A stretch of DNA of 64,000 bases from Bacteroidota bacterium (GCA_947457075.1 CANGUG010000004.1:62001-126000), one strand, 5' to 3'. Counted from the first letter of the stretch, positions 1-11,000 are shown. Program-made: numbers and translations. The notes: generated from the sequence alone by a model not told the origin.

Positions 1-182
1 TGGCTGAAAGAGGTAGAGAATTCTATTGGGAGTCTCAAAGAAGAACAGACTTAATTCGTTTTGGTGTATACTTGAAGCCATGGCAATATAAGCCTGTTGA
101 CAACCCTAAATATTTATTGTTCCCTATTCCTTCACAGGCTTTAGCTGCGAACCCTAATTTGAAGCAAAATCCTGGATACTAG
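1..182 (+). CDS. SusD/RagB-family outer-membrane lipoprotein, C-terminal end (partial)
   Basis: Only the last 59 or so codons are in the window; the 5' end lies upstream and the stop is TAG at 180-182. The fragment reads AERGREFYWESQRRTDLIRFG, and it ends LFPIPSQALAANPNLKQNPGY. The ERGRE-Y-E--RR-DLIRFG stretch and the FPIP...NPNL-QNPGY ending are the hallmark C-terminus of SusD/RagB proteins, which sit on the outer membrane and bind glycans or other nutrients for a SusC TonB-dependent channel. A susC gene is therefore expected just upstream, outside the window. A strong intrinsic terminator follows at 215-248, so the downstream FG-GAP genes probably have their own promoter. Family identification is confident; the substrate is unknown. 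Confidence 0.88.
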   Translation, partial: AERGREFYWESQRRTDLIRFGVYLKPWQYKPVDNPKYLLFPIPSQALAANPNLKQNPGY

Positions 183-214
183 TTGTAATAATTACAATAT
201 AAATATCTAATTTT

Positions 215-248
215 GAAGAGGCCAATTTTATTGGCCTCTTCTTTTTTT
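215..248 (+). terminator. Intrinsic terminator after the SusD gene
   Basis: A perfect 11-bp stem (GAAGAGGCCAA / TTGGCCTCTTC) with a 5-nt loop is followed by seven T. It lies between the SusD stop and the next gene and includes the TTG that the ORF track used as a start at 213, which argues against that start. Confidence 0.85.
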
Positions 249-249
249 A

Positions 250-257
250 TAGCTTTG
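250..257 (+). promoter_or_regulatory. Bacteroidota -7 box TAGCTTTG, possible leaderless start
   Basis: TAGCTTTG matches the Bacteroidota -7 consensus TAnnTTTG exactly. It begins 2 nt after the terminator T-tract and ends only 3 nt before the ATG at 261. A TTG 16 nt upstream, inside the terminator stem, could serve as a -33 element. This spacing would put the transcription start at or next to the ATG. Confidence 0.5.
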
Positions 258-260
258 TAT

Positions 261-3200
261 ATGTTTAATTTATCCAAATTTTTCTTTGGTTTTGCAGTGC
301 TATTTTTAGCAGGTTGTAGCGCTAAGCAAAAGCAGCCTTTGTTTGAATTAATGGAAAAAACGGGGATTGATTTTACCAATCAGGTGGAGGATGGGAAAAA
401 AGAAAATAGCTTTTTATTTCGAAATTTTTACAACGGAGGTGGGGTAGCCATTGGCGATATTAATAATGATGGCCTTGCAGATGTTTTTTTGACCTCGAAT
501 ACTGCAGCCAACAAATTGTATTTAAACAAAGGTAATTTTCAATTTGAGGACATTTCTGTAAAGGCGGGCATCATTGCCGATGATATTTGGAATACTGGCG
601 TTGTAATGGCCGATATCAATGCCGATGGATGGTTAGATATTTATGTTTGCAGTTCGGGACATATGCCTACTGGAAACCGTTTAAATAAATTATACATTAA
701 TAATCGTAATGGTGGTTTCACTGAGGAGGCAAAAAAATATGGCTTAGACATAAAAGCCTATACCACACAGGTTTCCTTTTTCGATTATGACATGGATGGA
801 GATTTGGATTGCTTTATGATTAATAATAGTCCAATTCCAGTAAATCAATTAGAATTTTCAAATAAAAGAGATTTATTAGAAAGTAAATGGCCTGTGGGCG
901 ATTTTTTAAAAGGGGGTGGAGATCATTTATACCAAAATAACAATGGGCGTTTTACAGAAGTTACGCAGGATGCGGGTATACATGGAACTTTATTAAGTTT
1001 TGGCATGGGCGTATCGGTGGGTGATATCAATAATGATGGCTATCCAGATGTATATGTAGCCAATGACTCTTATGAAAGAGATTACTTGTACATCAATCAA
1101 AAAAATGGCAAGTTCAAAGATATGCTGGAGGAAAAAATGCAGCATACAAGTTTTTCTTCCATGGGTGCAGATATTGCGGACGTGAATAATGATGGCTATA
1201 GCGATATTTTTACAACAGACATGTTGCCGCTCTCTGATTTTAGAATAAAAACTACAGGTGCTTTTGATGATATTGATATGTTTAATCGAAAAATTGGCGC
1301 GGGCTTTTATTACCATTATGTAAAAAACTGTTTACAATTAAATTCTCCTTCTGGTAATTTTAAGGACATTGGTAATTATTCCGGCGTATCTGCTTCCGAT
1401 TGGAGCTGGGGTGCATTGATGTTTGATATGGACAATGATGGGTGGAATGATATTTTAGCTTGCAATGGAGTAAACCATGATGTGACCGATTTGGACTTTA
1501 TGAACTTTTTTGCCAATGATGTAATTCAAAGAATGATTTTATCGGGTAAAAAGGACGAAGTGGATCAAGTGCTAAAGCAAATTCCTAAAACCCCCCTTCC
1601 TAATAAAGTATATAAAAACGAACATAATTTAAAATTCATTGATATTGGAGAGGAATGGGGATTGGGTCAAAATACTTTTTCAAATGGTGCCGCATATGGC
1701 GACTTAGACAATGATGGTGATTTAGATATTATCATTAATAATCAAAATCAGCCGAGTTTTGTTTATAAGAATAATTCAAGACAAATTAATCAACATAATT
1801 ATATAGGTATTCAGTTAAAGGGGGAGGGGAAAAACACTTATGCAGTGGGGAGTAAAATTCAGTTATTTATTGGGAATCAAATTTTAACAAAAGAAGTTAT
1901 TCCAAGCAGGGGATTTCAGTCCTCGGTGGATTATAAACAAATAATGGGTATTGGAAAGTTTACCAAAATAGATTCGATGCATATTATTTGGCCTAACCGA
2001 ATAGTTTCTAGTATCAAGAACCCGGCGATCAATAAAGTGTATAATTATACACAAACTTCTTTAGGGGTTTTATTACAAGAGTCAGCCATAGAAAAAAATA
2101 CATTACTCTCTAAGGTTAATACGAATTTTACTAAGCATCAAGAAAATGACGTAATTGACTTTTATGCAGAAAGAGGCGTGCCTGAAATGCTTTCAAAAGA
2201 AGGGCCAAAAGCAGCCGTAGCAGATGTGAATGGAGATTTGTTGGAGGATATTTTTATTGGAGGTACGCCCAGCCATCCTGGACAATTGTATTTACAAGAC
2301 AAAGCAGGCAATTTCACTATTAAGCCGCAAAAGGGATTTGAAGCATTTACTACTTTTGAAGACGTGGCTGTTCAGTTAGTGGATATTGACAACGATAAAG
2401 ATGTTGATTTGATTATTGGTCCTGGAGGTAATAACAATGAACCCAATACAAGAGAATTACAAATAAGGTTATTTAAAAATGATGGCAAAGGAAATTTCGA
2501 AATAGATGCCATGGCTTTCCCTAATGTATCCATGAATATTTCTGTTATTGCACCCTATGATTTCAATAAGGATGGATTTATTGATTTGTTTGTAGGTGCA
2601 AGAAACTACCCCTTTGTGTATGGGATGAACCCCACTAGTTTCTTATTTCAAAATGATGGTAAAGGTCATTTTATTGATATTGCTCCAAGCAAAGTACCTG
2701 CAATTTCAAATATAGGTATGGTCACTGATGCTAAATGGATGGATATCGATGGAGACCAGTCATCCGATTTAGTGATTGTTGGGGAATGGATGTCGCCTCA
2801 TATTTTTAAAAATAATAAAGGACAGTTCAAAGAGTTGTCAAGCAATTTAAACGAATTAAATGGGTGGTGGCAAACAGTTGCTTTTGCTGATGTAAACAAT
2901 GACGGGAAGCAAGATTTGATCATGGGGAATATTGGAGAGAATTTTTACTTACAACCCTCTAAAAAAAGTCCGGTTAAACTTTTTGTGAATGATTTTGATA
3001 AAAACGGTATTAAAGACAAGGTGGTCACTTATACAATTGAAGGCAAAGACAAACCGGTGGTTGTTAAAAGAGAGTTAGAGGAAATGGTCCCACTGATAAA
3101 GAAAAACAACTTAAAGCATATAGAATATGCACGTAAGTCCATTCAGGAAATTTTTACACCCGAGGATATAAAGTCTTCCATCATTAAAATTTTTGACTTT

Positions 3201-3575
3201 GCTACTTCAATCGTTGCGCTTAATAAAGGGGGCGGTAATTTTGAAATAGTGCCTTTGCCAGCAATGACGCAGCTAAGTAGTGTTAATGCAATACAAGTGA
3301 CCGACTTGAATAGAGACGGGAAGGTAGATTTATTATTGGGTGGGAATCATTTTGATTATCAACCTCAATATGATCGATTAGATGCAAGTTTTGTAGATAT
3401 TTTAGTGCAAAATAAAAACGGCCAATTTGATATAGTTGAGCCTTTGAAGGCGGGTATCTTGTTAAAAGGTCAAATGAGAGATATTAAAAAGGTGAATAGA
3501 CAAGGCAAAGAACACTTTCTTTTCTTACAAAACAATGATTATCCAGTTTTATACCAATTGAACTCCTTAAAATAA
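261..3575 (+). CDS. FG-GAP/VCBS repeat and ASPIC/UnbV lipoprotein (paralogue 1)
   Basis: Secreted lipoprotein of about 1,104 residues. I start it at ATG 261 (MFNLSKFFFG) because the listed TTG at 213 lies in the terminator; the new start gives a clean lipoprotein signal with lipobox LAGC. Many DxNxDGxxD calcium-binding motifs (GDINNDG, ADINADG, DYDMDGD) mark two FG-GAP/VCBS beta-propeller blocks, about residues 40-500 and 640-900. An ASPIC/UnbV domain lies between them at about 525-580 (IPSRGFQSSVDY ... IIWPN). The C-terminal part carries a charged motif shared with the two paralogues. Such proteins are surface-exposed; the ASPIC domain is found in CRTAC1-like proteins and its role is unclear. 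It lies 7 nt before paralogue 2, so the two are probably cotranscribed. Function is not established. Confidence 0.9.
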   Translation: MFNLSKFFFGFAVLFLAGCSAKQKQPLFELMEKTGIDFTNQVEDGKKENSFLFRNFYNGGGVAIGDINNDGLADVFLTSNTAANKLYLNKGNFQFEDISVKAGIIADDIWNTGVVMADINADGWLDIYVCSSGHMPTGNRLNKLYINNRNGGFTEEAKKYGLDIKAYTTQVSFFDYDMDGDLDCFMINNSPIPVNQLEFSNKRDLLESKWPVGDFLKGGGDHLYQNNNGRFTEVTQDAGIHGTLLSFGMGVSVGDINNDGYPDVYVANDSYERDYLYINQKNGKFKDMLEEKMQHTSFSSMGADIADVNNDGYSDIFTTDMLPLSDFRIKTTGAFDDIDMFNRKIGAGFYYHYVKNCLQLNSPSGNFKDIGNYSGVSASDWSWGALMFDMDNDGWNDILACNGVNHDVTDLDFMNFFANDVIQRMILSGKKDEVDQVLKQIPKTPLPNKVYKNEHNLKFIDIGEEWGLGQNTFSNGAAYGDLDNDGDLDIIINNQNQPSFVYKNNSRQINQHNYIGIQLKGEGKNTYAVGSKIQLFIGNQILTKEVIPSRGFQSSVDYKQIMGIGKFTKIDSMHIIWPNRIVSSIKNPAINKVYNYTQTSLGVLLQESAIEKNTLLSKVNTNFTKHQENDVIDFYAERGVPEMLSKEGPKAAVADVNGDLLEDIFIGGTPSHPGQLYLQDKAGNFTIKPQKGFEAFTTFEDVAVQLVDIDNDKDVDLIIGPGGNNNEPNTRELQIRLFKNDGKGNFEIDAMAFPNVSMNISVIAPYDFNKDGFIDLFVGARNYPFVYGMNPTSFLFQNDGKGHFIDIAPSKVPAISNIGMVTDAKWMDIDGDQSSDLVIVGEWMSPHIFKNNKGQFKELSSNLNELNGWWQTVAFADVNNDGKQDLIMGNIGENFYLQPSKKSPVKLFVNDFDKNGIKDKVVTYTIEGKDKPVVVKRELEEMVPLIKKNNLKHIEYARKSIQEIFTPEDIKSSIIKIFDFATSIVALNKGGGNFEIVPLPAMTQLSSVNAIQVTDLNRDGKVDLLLGGNHFDYQPQYDRLDASFVDILVQNKNGQFDIVEPLKAGILLKGQMRDIKKVNRQGKEHFLFLQNNDYPVLYQLNSLK

Positions 3576-3582
3576 TTTACGA

Positions 3583-6500
3583 ATGCGATTTTTAGTAAGC
3601 GCTCATAAAATTTACATATACCTATTTGTCACTTTTGTGTTGACCCTAGGTGCGTGCAGAGGAAACAATAAAGAAGCTGCATTATTTGAATTGATGGATA
3701 AAACTGGAATTGATTTTAACAATAAGGTCCAAGACAACGACAGCATCAATATCCTTAATTATAGAAATTTTTACAATGGGGGCGGGGTTGCAATCGGGGA
3801 CTTAAACAATGACGGTTTACCTGATGTTTTTTTTACTGCCAATCAAGGAGCAAATAAATTATACTTAAATAAAGGAAACTTTCAATTTCAAGATATTTCT
3901 GCGGCGGCAGGTTTTGTAGAAAAACAGCAGTTTAGTACTGGCGTTGTCATGGTGGATATTAATAATGATGGTTGGTTGGATTTGTATGTAAGCAATGCGG
4001 GTAGCATGGGTAATGAGGCATTTAGAGCCAACCAGCTTTTTATCAATAACCATAATTTAACGTTTACGGAAAAAGCGGCAGAATATGGCCTGGCAGACAC
4101 TGGCTATACCACCCAGTCCACTTTCTTTGATTATGACATGGATGGTGACCTTGACTGCTTTTTAATTAACAATAGCCCTATCCCTGTTAATAGTCTTGGT
4201 TATCCAAAGCAAAGGGATATCCTTTCAAAGGATTGGAAAGTGCCCGAAAATATGAAAGGAGGGGGGGATCATTTATATCAAAACAACAATGGACATTTTG
4301 TTGAAGTAACTAAGCAGGCAGGTATTCACGGAACCTTAATGAGCTTTGGCTTAGGAATTTCTATTGGAGATATTAATGGCGACTACTATCCAGATATTTT
4401 TGTTTCCAATGATTTTTTTGAAAGAGACTACTTATACATTAATCAAAAAAATGGAACATTTATTGACCAATTAGATACGATGTTATCCCATAGTAGTTTT
4501 GCTTCCATGGGTGCCGATATTGGCGACATCAATAATGACGGCTATCCTGATATTTTCACCACCGACATGTTGCCTGCCGACGATTATCGATTAAAAACAA
4601 CTTTAAGTTTTGATGATATTGATCAATACCGATTAAAAGAGCGAAATGACTTTCACCATCAATTTTTACAAAATACCTTGCAGTTAAATACAAAGCAAGG
4701 AAAGTTTATTGATATTGCTAATTACAGTGGGGTGAATGCTTCAGAATGGAGTTGGGGTGCCTTACTTTTTGATGCAGATAATGATGGGTATAATGATATT
4801 TATATTTGTAATGGAATTTATAGAGATTTAACCAATCAGGATTTTTTAGATTTTGATGCGAATGAGATCAAAGAACAAATGATTCAGACTGGGAAAAAAA
4901 GTTTAACCAATTTGGTGAATAGGATCCCTTCCATTGCAGTTCCAAATAAATTATTTAGAAATCAGGGAAATTTAAAATTCGAAGACAAATCTGCTGATTG
5001 GGGTTTTAATCAAAATTCCTTTTCAAATGGAGCTGCCTATGCCGACTTGGATAATGACGGTGATTTGGACTTGGTCATTAACAATGTAAATGAACCTGCA
5101 TTGATTTATAAAAATCTAAATAATGAAAAAAAGCAAAACCATTATATTGCTTTTACATTACAAGGGTTAGATCATAATAAATTTGGTGTCGGCACTAAAA
5201 TTGTGGCTTATGTTGGTGACCAAATCATAAGTAGGGAGTTAATACCAAGTAGGGGATTTCAGTCCTCGGTAGATTATAAATTAATCATGGGCTTAGGACA
5301 AAAGAATAAAATTGATTCTCTTAAAGTATTTTGGCCTAACAATACCTTTCAAAAATTGACTGGCAATTATTCCATTGACAGCACTTATATTATACGTCAA
5401 CCTGCAATGGGGGATCCCGCACTACAAGTAAATAACAACACCCCTACTTACGAAGCAGTTAGCCCTTTATTTACACCAGTGAACTTTATTTTTGATAAGC
5501 ACAAGCAACCAGATTACACCGATTTTTATGCGGAGCGGGGGATTCCACAAATGCTATCCCATAACGGGCCCAAAGCGGCAGTAGGCGACGTTAATGGTGA
5601 TGGGCTTCAGGATATTTATATTGGAGGTACGAGTGAACAAATTGGACAACTTTATCTTCAAAATAGTGGAGGATTTTTGAAAAAAGAAATCCCTGACATG
5701 AAAATGTATTTAAATTTTGAGGATGCAGCCATTTCCTTAATTGATGTGGATGGTGACAAGGATTTAGATTTATTTATTGCCGCTTCAGGAAATGTGGCTA
5801 GCCCAGCATCAAGGGAATTACAATCAAGGTTATTTATAAATGACGGGAAAGCCAACTTTAAGATATCAACATCCTCCTTTCCAATCAATAAAGACAATAT
5901 TGGGGCGGTGGTATGGCATGATTTTGATAAAGATGGGGACTTGGATTTATTTGTGGGCGCTTTCTGTGTAACCAAAGAGTATGGTGTAACACCACAATCC
6001 CATTTTTATTTAAATGATGGTAAAGGAAAATTCACCGACCTAGCTAAAGCTAACTTAAATGGACTAGACCAAATAGGCATGGTTCAATCTGCTACGCTTT
6101 CAAATGTAGATGGGGATAAGGATATGGAATTGGTGATTGTGGGTGAATGGATGAGCCCACATATTTATAAATTTAAGAATGGGGCTTTTGTCGAGCTTAG
6201 TTCCAATTTAAATAAATTAGCAGGCTGGTGGAGTGCAGTGCATTCGGTGGATGTAAACAATGATGGTAAGGCAGATTTAGTATTAGGAAATATTGGAGAG
6301 AACTTCAATTTACATCCCAATGAAAATGCACCATTAAAATTATTTATCAATGATTTTGATGGGAATGGCAGTATTGATAAAATCATGACCAAGACCTATG
6401 AAAAAAGAGATGTGCCTGTTTTCATGAAACGAGATTTGCAGGATCAAATTCCATCCCTTAAAAAGAATGCCTTACATCATGAGGAGTATGCAAAAAAATC

Positions 6501-6930
6501 GGTGAATGATTTATTTGAAGCAGAATCAATTAATAATTCAGTTAAGAAACAAGTGAATTATGTATCAACAATTATTGCGATCAACAAAGGCAATGGTCAA
6601 TATGATATTCAACCAATGACACCATTGGTTCAGTTTTCAAGTATTCACAGTATTTTGAGCCTGGACATAAACAAAGATGGTCATCAAGACCTTGTTATGG
6701 GCGGCAATGATTTTTATTTTCAACCACAATTAGGTAGGTTGGATGCCAATCAAGGTTTGGTGTTATTGGGGGATGGGAAAGGCAATTTTATGCCGCTAAG
6801 CAATAAGGCAACAGGACTTAATTTGAATGGCATGGTTAGAGATATCCAATCAATTCTATACCAAAAACAAAACGCTATCTTGGTGCTGCAAAATGATAAA
6901 CTACCACAATTGTTTAGTTTTAAGCAGTAA
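3583..6930 (+). CDS. FG-GAP/VCBS repeat and ASPIC/UnbV lipoprotein (paralogue 2)
   Basis: Predicted lipoprotein of 1,115 residues starting at ATG 3583, with signal peptide and lipobox LGAC near residue 25. The architecture matches the upstream gene: N-terminal FG-GAP block with repeated DxNxDG motifs (GDLNNDG, VDINNDG), ASPIC/UnbV domain at about 530-590 (IPSRGFQSSVDYKLIMGLG ... VFWPN), second FG-GAP block, and a conserved C-terminal stretch (RDLQDQIPSLKK). It is clearly closer to paralogue 1 than to paralogue 3: motifs such as FELMDKTGIDF and the ASPIC core are nearly identical, also at DNA level. The gene lies 7 nt after paralogue 1 and its stop abuts the stop of the convergent gene. Probably a surface-exposed binding or enzymatic protein of the SusCD-linked locus; exact role unknown. 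Confidence 0.9.
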   Translation: MRFLVSAHKIYIYLFVTFVLTLGACRGNNKEAALFELMDKTGIDFNNKVQDNDSINILNYRNFYNGGGVAIGDLNNDGLPDVFFTANQGANKLYLNKGNFQFQDISAAAGFVEKQQFSTGVVMVDINNDGWLDLYVSNAGSMGNEAFRANQLFINNHNLTFTEKAAEYGLADTGYTTQSTFFDYDMDGDLDCFLINNSPIPVNSLGYPKQRDILSKDWKVPENMKGGGDHLYQNNNGHFVEVTKQAGIHGTLMSFGLGISIGDINGDYYPDIFVSNDFFERDYLYINQKNGTFIDQLDTMLSHSSFASMGADIGDINNDGYPDIFTTDMLPADDYRLKTTLSFDDIDQYRLKERNDFHHQFLQNTLQLNTKQGKFIDIANYSGVNASEWSWGALLFDADNDGYNDIYICNGIYRDLTNQDFLDFDANEIKEQMIQTGKKSLTNLVNRIPSIAVPNKLFRNQGNLKFEDKSADWGFNQNSFSNGAAYADLDNDGDLDLVINNVNEPALIYKNLNNEKKQNHYIAFTLQGLDHNKFGVGTKIVAYVGDQIISRELIPSRGFQSSVDYKLIMGLGQKNKIDSLKVFWPNNTFQKLTGNYSIDSTYIIRQPAMGDPALQVNNNTPTYEAVSPLFTPVNFIFDKHKQPDYTDFYAERGIPQMLSHNGPKAAVGDVNGDGLQDIYIGGTSEQIGQLYLQNSGGFLKKEIPDMKMYLNFEDAAISLIDVDGDKDLDLFIAASGNVASPASRELQSRLFINDGKANFKISTSSFPINKDNIGAVVWHDFDKDGDLDLFVGAFCVTKEYGVTPQSHFYLNDGKGKFTDLAKANLNGLDQIGMVQSATLSNVDGDKDMELVIVGEWMSPHIYKFKNGAFVELSSNLNKLAGWWSAVHSVDVNNDGKADLVLGNIGENFNLHPNENAPLKLFINDFDGNGSIDKIMTKTYEKRDVPVFMKRDLQDQIPSLKKNALHHEEYAKKSVNDLFEAESINNSVKKQVNYVSTIIAINKGNGQYDIQPMTPLVQFSSIHSILSLDINKDGHQDLVMGGNDFYFQPQLGRLDANQGLVLLGDGKGNFMPLSNKATGLNLNGMVRDIQSILYQKQNAILVLQNDKLPQLFSFKQ

Positions 6931-7866
6931 TTACATTACAGGATAAAAAATTCTAGTTTTCCATTGAGCACTATCCAATACCGTTTGACGATCATTGACT
7001 AATAGTTCAAATGGGACTGCTGGGGAAGGCCTTTTTGAGTCTAATAAAAATAGTTTTACAGCAGCATATCCTTTATTAATGGTAGATTGGTTCCCAATAA
7101 CATCTGCCACAAACATTTTACCAAAAACGGGCATTTTTTTAATGGTAAACTTTTCATTTGTGGGAATTTCACCGTCAATAGAAATACCCACCATCACTGT
7201 AAAGTCATTTATGTTATTTTCTAGCACCGTCACCATTGGATTTTCTAGTGCCTTTTTTTGATAGCTTGTCAAATAAGTCGTTAATTCCTTTGCTGCCTTG
7301 TAAATTTGATCATTAGTAGGCATCGACTTACTTGTAAATTTGGTTGAAATTAAAATCGTATCCTTTAAGGTTATTTCTTTAATATCAAATCCATATATAT
7401 TAATGGGTTGTTGTACAAATTCATTGAATAGTTTAATGAGTTTAGCACTGGCTTTTTTAATTTTTACTGCTTCATTATAATCCTGCCATCTTTTCAGTGG
7501 ATTGTAGGAAGTTTGGAATTCAGAAAACCAACTAATGTTGGAAGTTTCATTGGAAACTATATTCGCAGTTATAAAACTGTTTACTTGTAAACGTTTTGTT
7601 GTTACATTTAGCTGAATCACATTTGATAGTGCCTTATTGAGTGTAAATTCAACTTGGTCAATGATAATTTTTTTAGAAGTACTGTCGTAATAGTTTCCCA
7701 CACTTTTGATTAACAAGTCATGGTTGTCAATAAACCTCACCACCCTTAATTCGGGTGACTTACTTTCAATAAAATTGGATACCTTAATATGTGTTGGGAT
7801 AAAAAAATATAAATAGCCAATGGCCGCTACGATACTAATGATCACTGCTATTTTTAGGTATTTCAT
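6931..7866 (-). CDS. Membrane-anchored protein with GyrI-like/effector-binding fold (tentative)
   Basis: 311 residues starting at ATG 7866. An N-terminal hydrophobic segment (IAVIISIVAAIGYLYFF, about residues 6-22) suggests a signal anchor with the rest in the periplasm. The middle resembles SRPBCC-like proteins. The C-terminal 120 residues look like a GyrI-like (AraC effector-binding) domain: alternating strands, a MPVFGKMFVADVIGNQ segment and a terminal RIFYPVM reminiscent of the family's closing strand. I did not recognise a specific orthologue. It is convergent with paralogue 2, with stop codons back to back, and sits on the strand opposite to the rest of the locus, so it may be an unrelated insertion into the cluster. 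Confidence in the ORF is high and in the fold moderate. Confidence 0.75.
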   Translation of the reverse strand: MKYLKIAVIISIVAAIGYLYFFIPTHIKVSNFIESKSPELRVVRFIDNHDLLIKSVGNYYDSTSKKIIIDQVEFTLNKALSNVIQLNVTTKRLQVNSFITANIVSNETSNISWFSEFQTSYNPLKRWQDYNEAVKIKKASAKLIKLFNEFVQQPINIYGFDIKEITLKDTILISTKFTSKSMPTNDQIYKAAKELTTYLTSYQKKALENPMVTVLENNINDFTVMVGISIDGEIPTNEKFTIKKMPVFGKMFVADVIGNQSTINKGYAAVKLFLLDSKRPSPAVPFELLVNDRQTVLDSAQWKTRIFYPVM

Positions 7867-8008
7867 TTCTATTTTAATTTGAGCGTAAAAATAAGCTATG
7901 CTTTTTATTTTAGCATTAAAATCTTAGCCTTGGATAAGGGTAGGATTGAATGAAAACAATTAACTTTAACATCTATTATTTGACCTTCTATATTAAATAA
8001 TAATATAA

Positions 8009-8016
8009 TATATTTG
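8009..8016 (+). promoter_or_regulatory. -7 box TATATTTG upstream of FG-GAP paralogue 3
   Basis: Exact TAnnTTTG match located 28 nt upstream of the GTG start at 8045, in the 178-bp intergenic region shared with the divergent 311-residue gene. A TTTG at 7979-7982 is somewhat too far upstream (26 nt) to be an ideal -33 element. Confidence 0.45.
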
Positions 8017-8044
8017 TTGCATTTTAGGTATAAAAACACCATTA

Positions 8045-11000
8045 GTGAATAATTTGATTTTTAATATACAAACAAGCTGGGGAAACCAGGGGGCTTTCAA
8101 AAAGCTAGTAAGTTGGTGCTTATTGGTGATAGGCATTACTAGTTCACTACATTGCAATACCAATTCCAAAGATCCTGTTTTATTTGAAATGTTAGATGCT
8201 GCAAAAACAGGCATACAATTTGAAAATAAATTAAAGCCTAATGAAGCATTTAATATGTTTCATTACATGTATTATTATAATGGTGCAGGGGTGGGTACAG
8301 GTGATTTTAATAAGGATGGTAAGATTGACATTTTTTTTGCCTCTAATGAGGGTGAAAATCAATTGTATTTGAATAAAGGAGGAATGAAGTTTGAGAACAA
8401 TACAAAAGAGGCAAATATCCCACAGGATTCCTCATGGAATACAGGCGTATCGGTGGTAGATATTAATAATGATGGCTTATTGGACCTTTACATATGCAGG
8501 CTTGGCAATTTTGAAAAATTCAAAGGGAAGAATCAATTATTAATTTGTAAGGAAATAAAAAATGGTATTCCTCAATACAGTGAGGAAGCGACTGCTTATG
8601 GATTGGATTTTTCTGGGTTTAGTACACAAGCTGCTTTTTTTGATTATGATAATGATGGGGATTTAGATATGTTTTTACTGAATCATGCTGTCCATCAAAA
8701 CGGGACTTTCGCTCCCCGAACCAATTTTTTAGGCACTTATGATTTATTATCTGGGGATCGAATTTTTAAAAACAACAATGGCAAATTTGAGGATGTTACC
8801 AAAGCAACAAAAATTAATAGTAGTAAAATTAGCTATGGACTGGGGGTAGTGATAAGTGATATCAATTTAGACGGGTATCCTGATATATATGCCGGCAATG
8901 ATTTTCATGAAAACGATTACTTGTATATTAATCAGAAAAACGGCAGTTTCACCGAGGAGCAAGAGCAAAGAATGATGCATACCAGTCAATATTCTATGGG
9001 AGTGGATGCAGGTGATTTAAACAATGATGGTTTTCCCGAAATCATTTCAATGGACATGTTGCCAAAGGATCCCTATATTTTAAAACGTTCCTTAGGGGAG
9101 GATGACTTTGATACCTATAAGTATAAAATTTCCGTAGGATATGGCGTGCAGGTTACAAGAAATAATTTACAATGGAATAGAAGGAATGGTCATTTTAGTG
9201 AAGTTGGAATGTATGCTGGAATTTTTGCCACAGATTGGTCGTGGTCCACTCTTATGTTAGACTTTGATAACGATGGGTACAAGGATATTTTCGTTGCCAA
9301 TGGAATTCCGAAACGAATGAATGACATGGATTATGTTAATTATGTATCCAACCAGGAAATCCAAGAAAAAATCAGAGACCATAAAATGGGAGATAAGGAT
9401 ATGGCATTGATTGAAAAGTTTCCTGAAATAAAAATTCCGAATCAATTTTTCTTGAATAAAGGCGGCTTGTCATTTTCTGATAAAGAAAATAATATTCTCA
9501 ATAATCCCAATTCCTATTCCAATGGTGCAGCTTATGCTGATTTTGACAATGATGGAGACTTGGATTTAGTAGTGAACAATGTGAACGACAAGTCATTTAT
9601 TTATGAAAACAAAGCCAATGCTGATACTGCCAACAAGTTTGTATCTATTCAATTAATTGGGCCAGAGAATAATATTCATGCATTGGGCGCTAAACTAATA
9701 TTGTTTACCCCCAATGAAGTTAGGACTTATGAGAAATATCCAGTGAAAGGGTTTTTATCTAGTATGGAAGTGCCTTTACTGGTTGGATTAAAGCAAACTA
9801 AAATTGATTCAGCAGTTTTAGTTTGGCCTGACAATACTTTTCAAAAAATTAATTTAACAGGCAAATTAAATGCAACTGTTCAATTTAATTATCAAAAAGG
9901 GTTACCCCTATTTAACTATGATGTATTGAATCATCATTGGGAATCACAAGGGTATTCAATGTCCGATATTACCTCTACAACAGGTATTCAATACAAGCAC
10001 CAAGAAAATGTTTTTCAAGAATTTAATAGGGAGCAATTAATTCCACAAATGAATTCCACTGCGGGTCCTGCACTCGCTTTGGGGGATATCAATAATGACG
10101 GATTGGAAGATTTTTTTATTGGAGCGGCTAGAGGAGGTAAAAATGCTGTTTATGTTCAAGAAAAAAAAGGGAAGTTTAAAAAAATACCGCAGCCTGCTCT
10201 TTTGCTTGACAGTAATTACGAAGACGTAGATGCGCTATGGGCGGATTTAAATAAAGATGGTCGTTTGGACTTGGTAGTGGGTTCTGGTGGAAATGAATAT
10301 TTTGGAAAGGATCAATTCATGCAATCCCGTGTTTATTTAAATGACGGAGCAGGAAATTTATCAAAACTTGAAAATGCGATTCCGGTTTTTAATCAAACCT
10401 CTTCCATCATTACAAGTGATTTTAACAAAGACGGCTATCCTGATTTATTTATAAGCTCCAAAACCATATCGGCACAATATGGAATGCCTGCCGATTCTTA
10501 TGTATTGATGAATACGGGAGATGGTCATTTTAAGGACGTCACCGAAAAGGTAGCGCCTTTCCTAACAAAAATTGGCATGGTGTCTAATGCCACCCTTGCA
10601 GATATAAATAAGGATGGTGTACACGAATTAATTCTTTCCTATCAGTGGGGGGGAATTGATATAGTATATCCAAAATCAGGTACTTGGTCAAAAGCTACTT
10701 TGACTGATTTAAAAGGCTGGTGGAATTTTTCTACCGCCTTGGATATAGATTTAGATGGGGACTTGGATTTAATTGCTGGTAACTTGGGATTGAATACAAG
10801 ATTAAAATCAACCATCAAGGAACCAATAAGAATGTATTATAACGATTTTGATGACAATGGTAGTTATGAACAAATTGTAAGTTATTATTTACAAGGGAAA
10901 GAAATTCCTTTTGCCAATAAAGATGAGCTACAAAGACAAATCCCACTCATTAAAAAGAAATATTTATATGCCGAAGATTTTGCAAAAGCGAATTTAGAAG

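Noticed and set aside
213-260. TTG start of the first FG-GAP gene in the ORF track
   Set aside because: It lies in the SusD terminator stem and precedes the promoter box; ATG 261 gives a proper lipoprotein signal.
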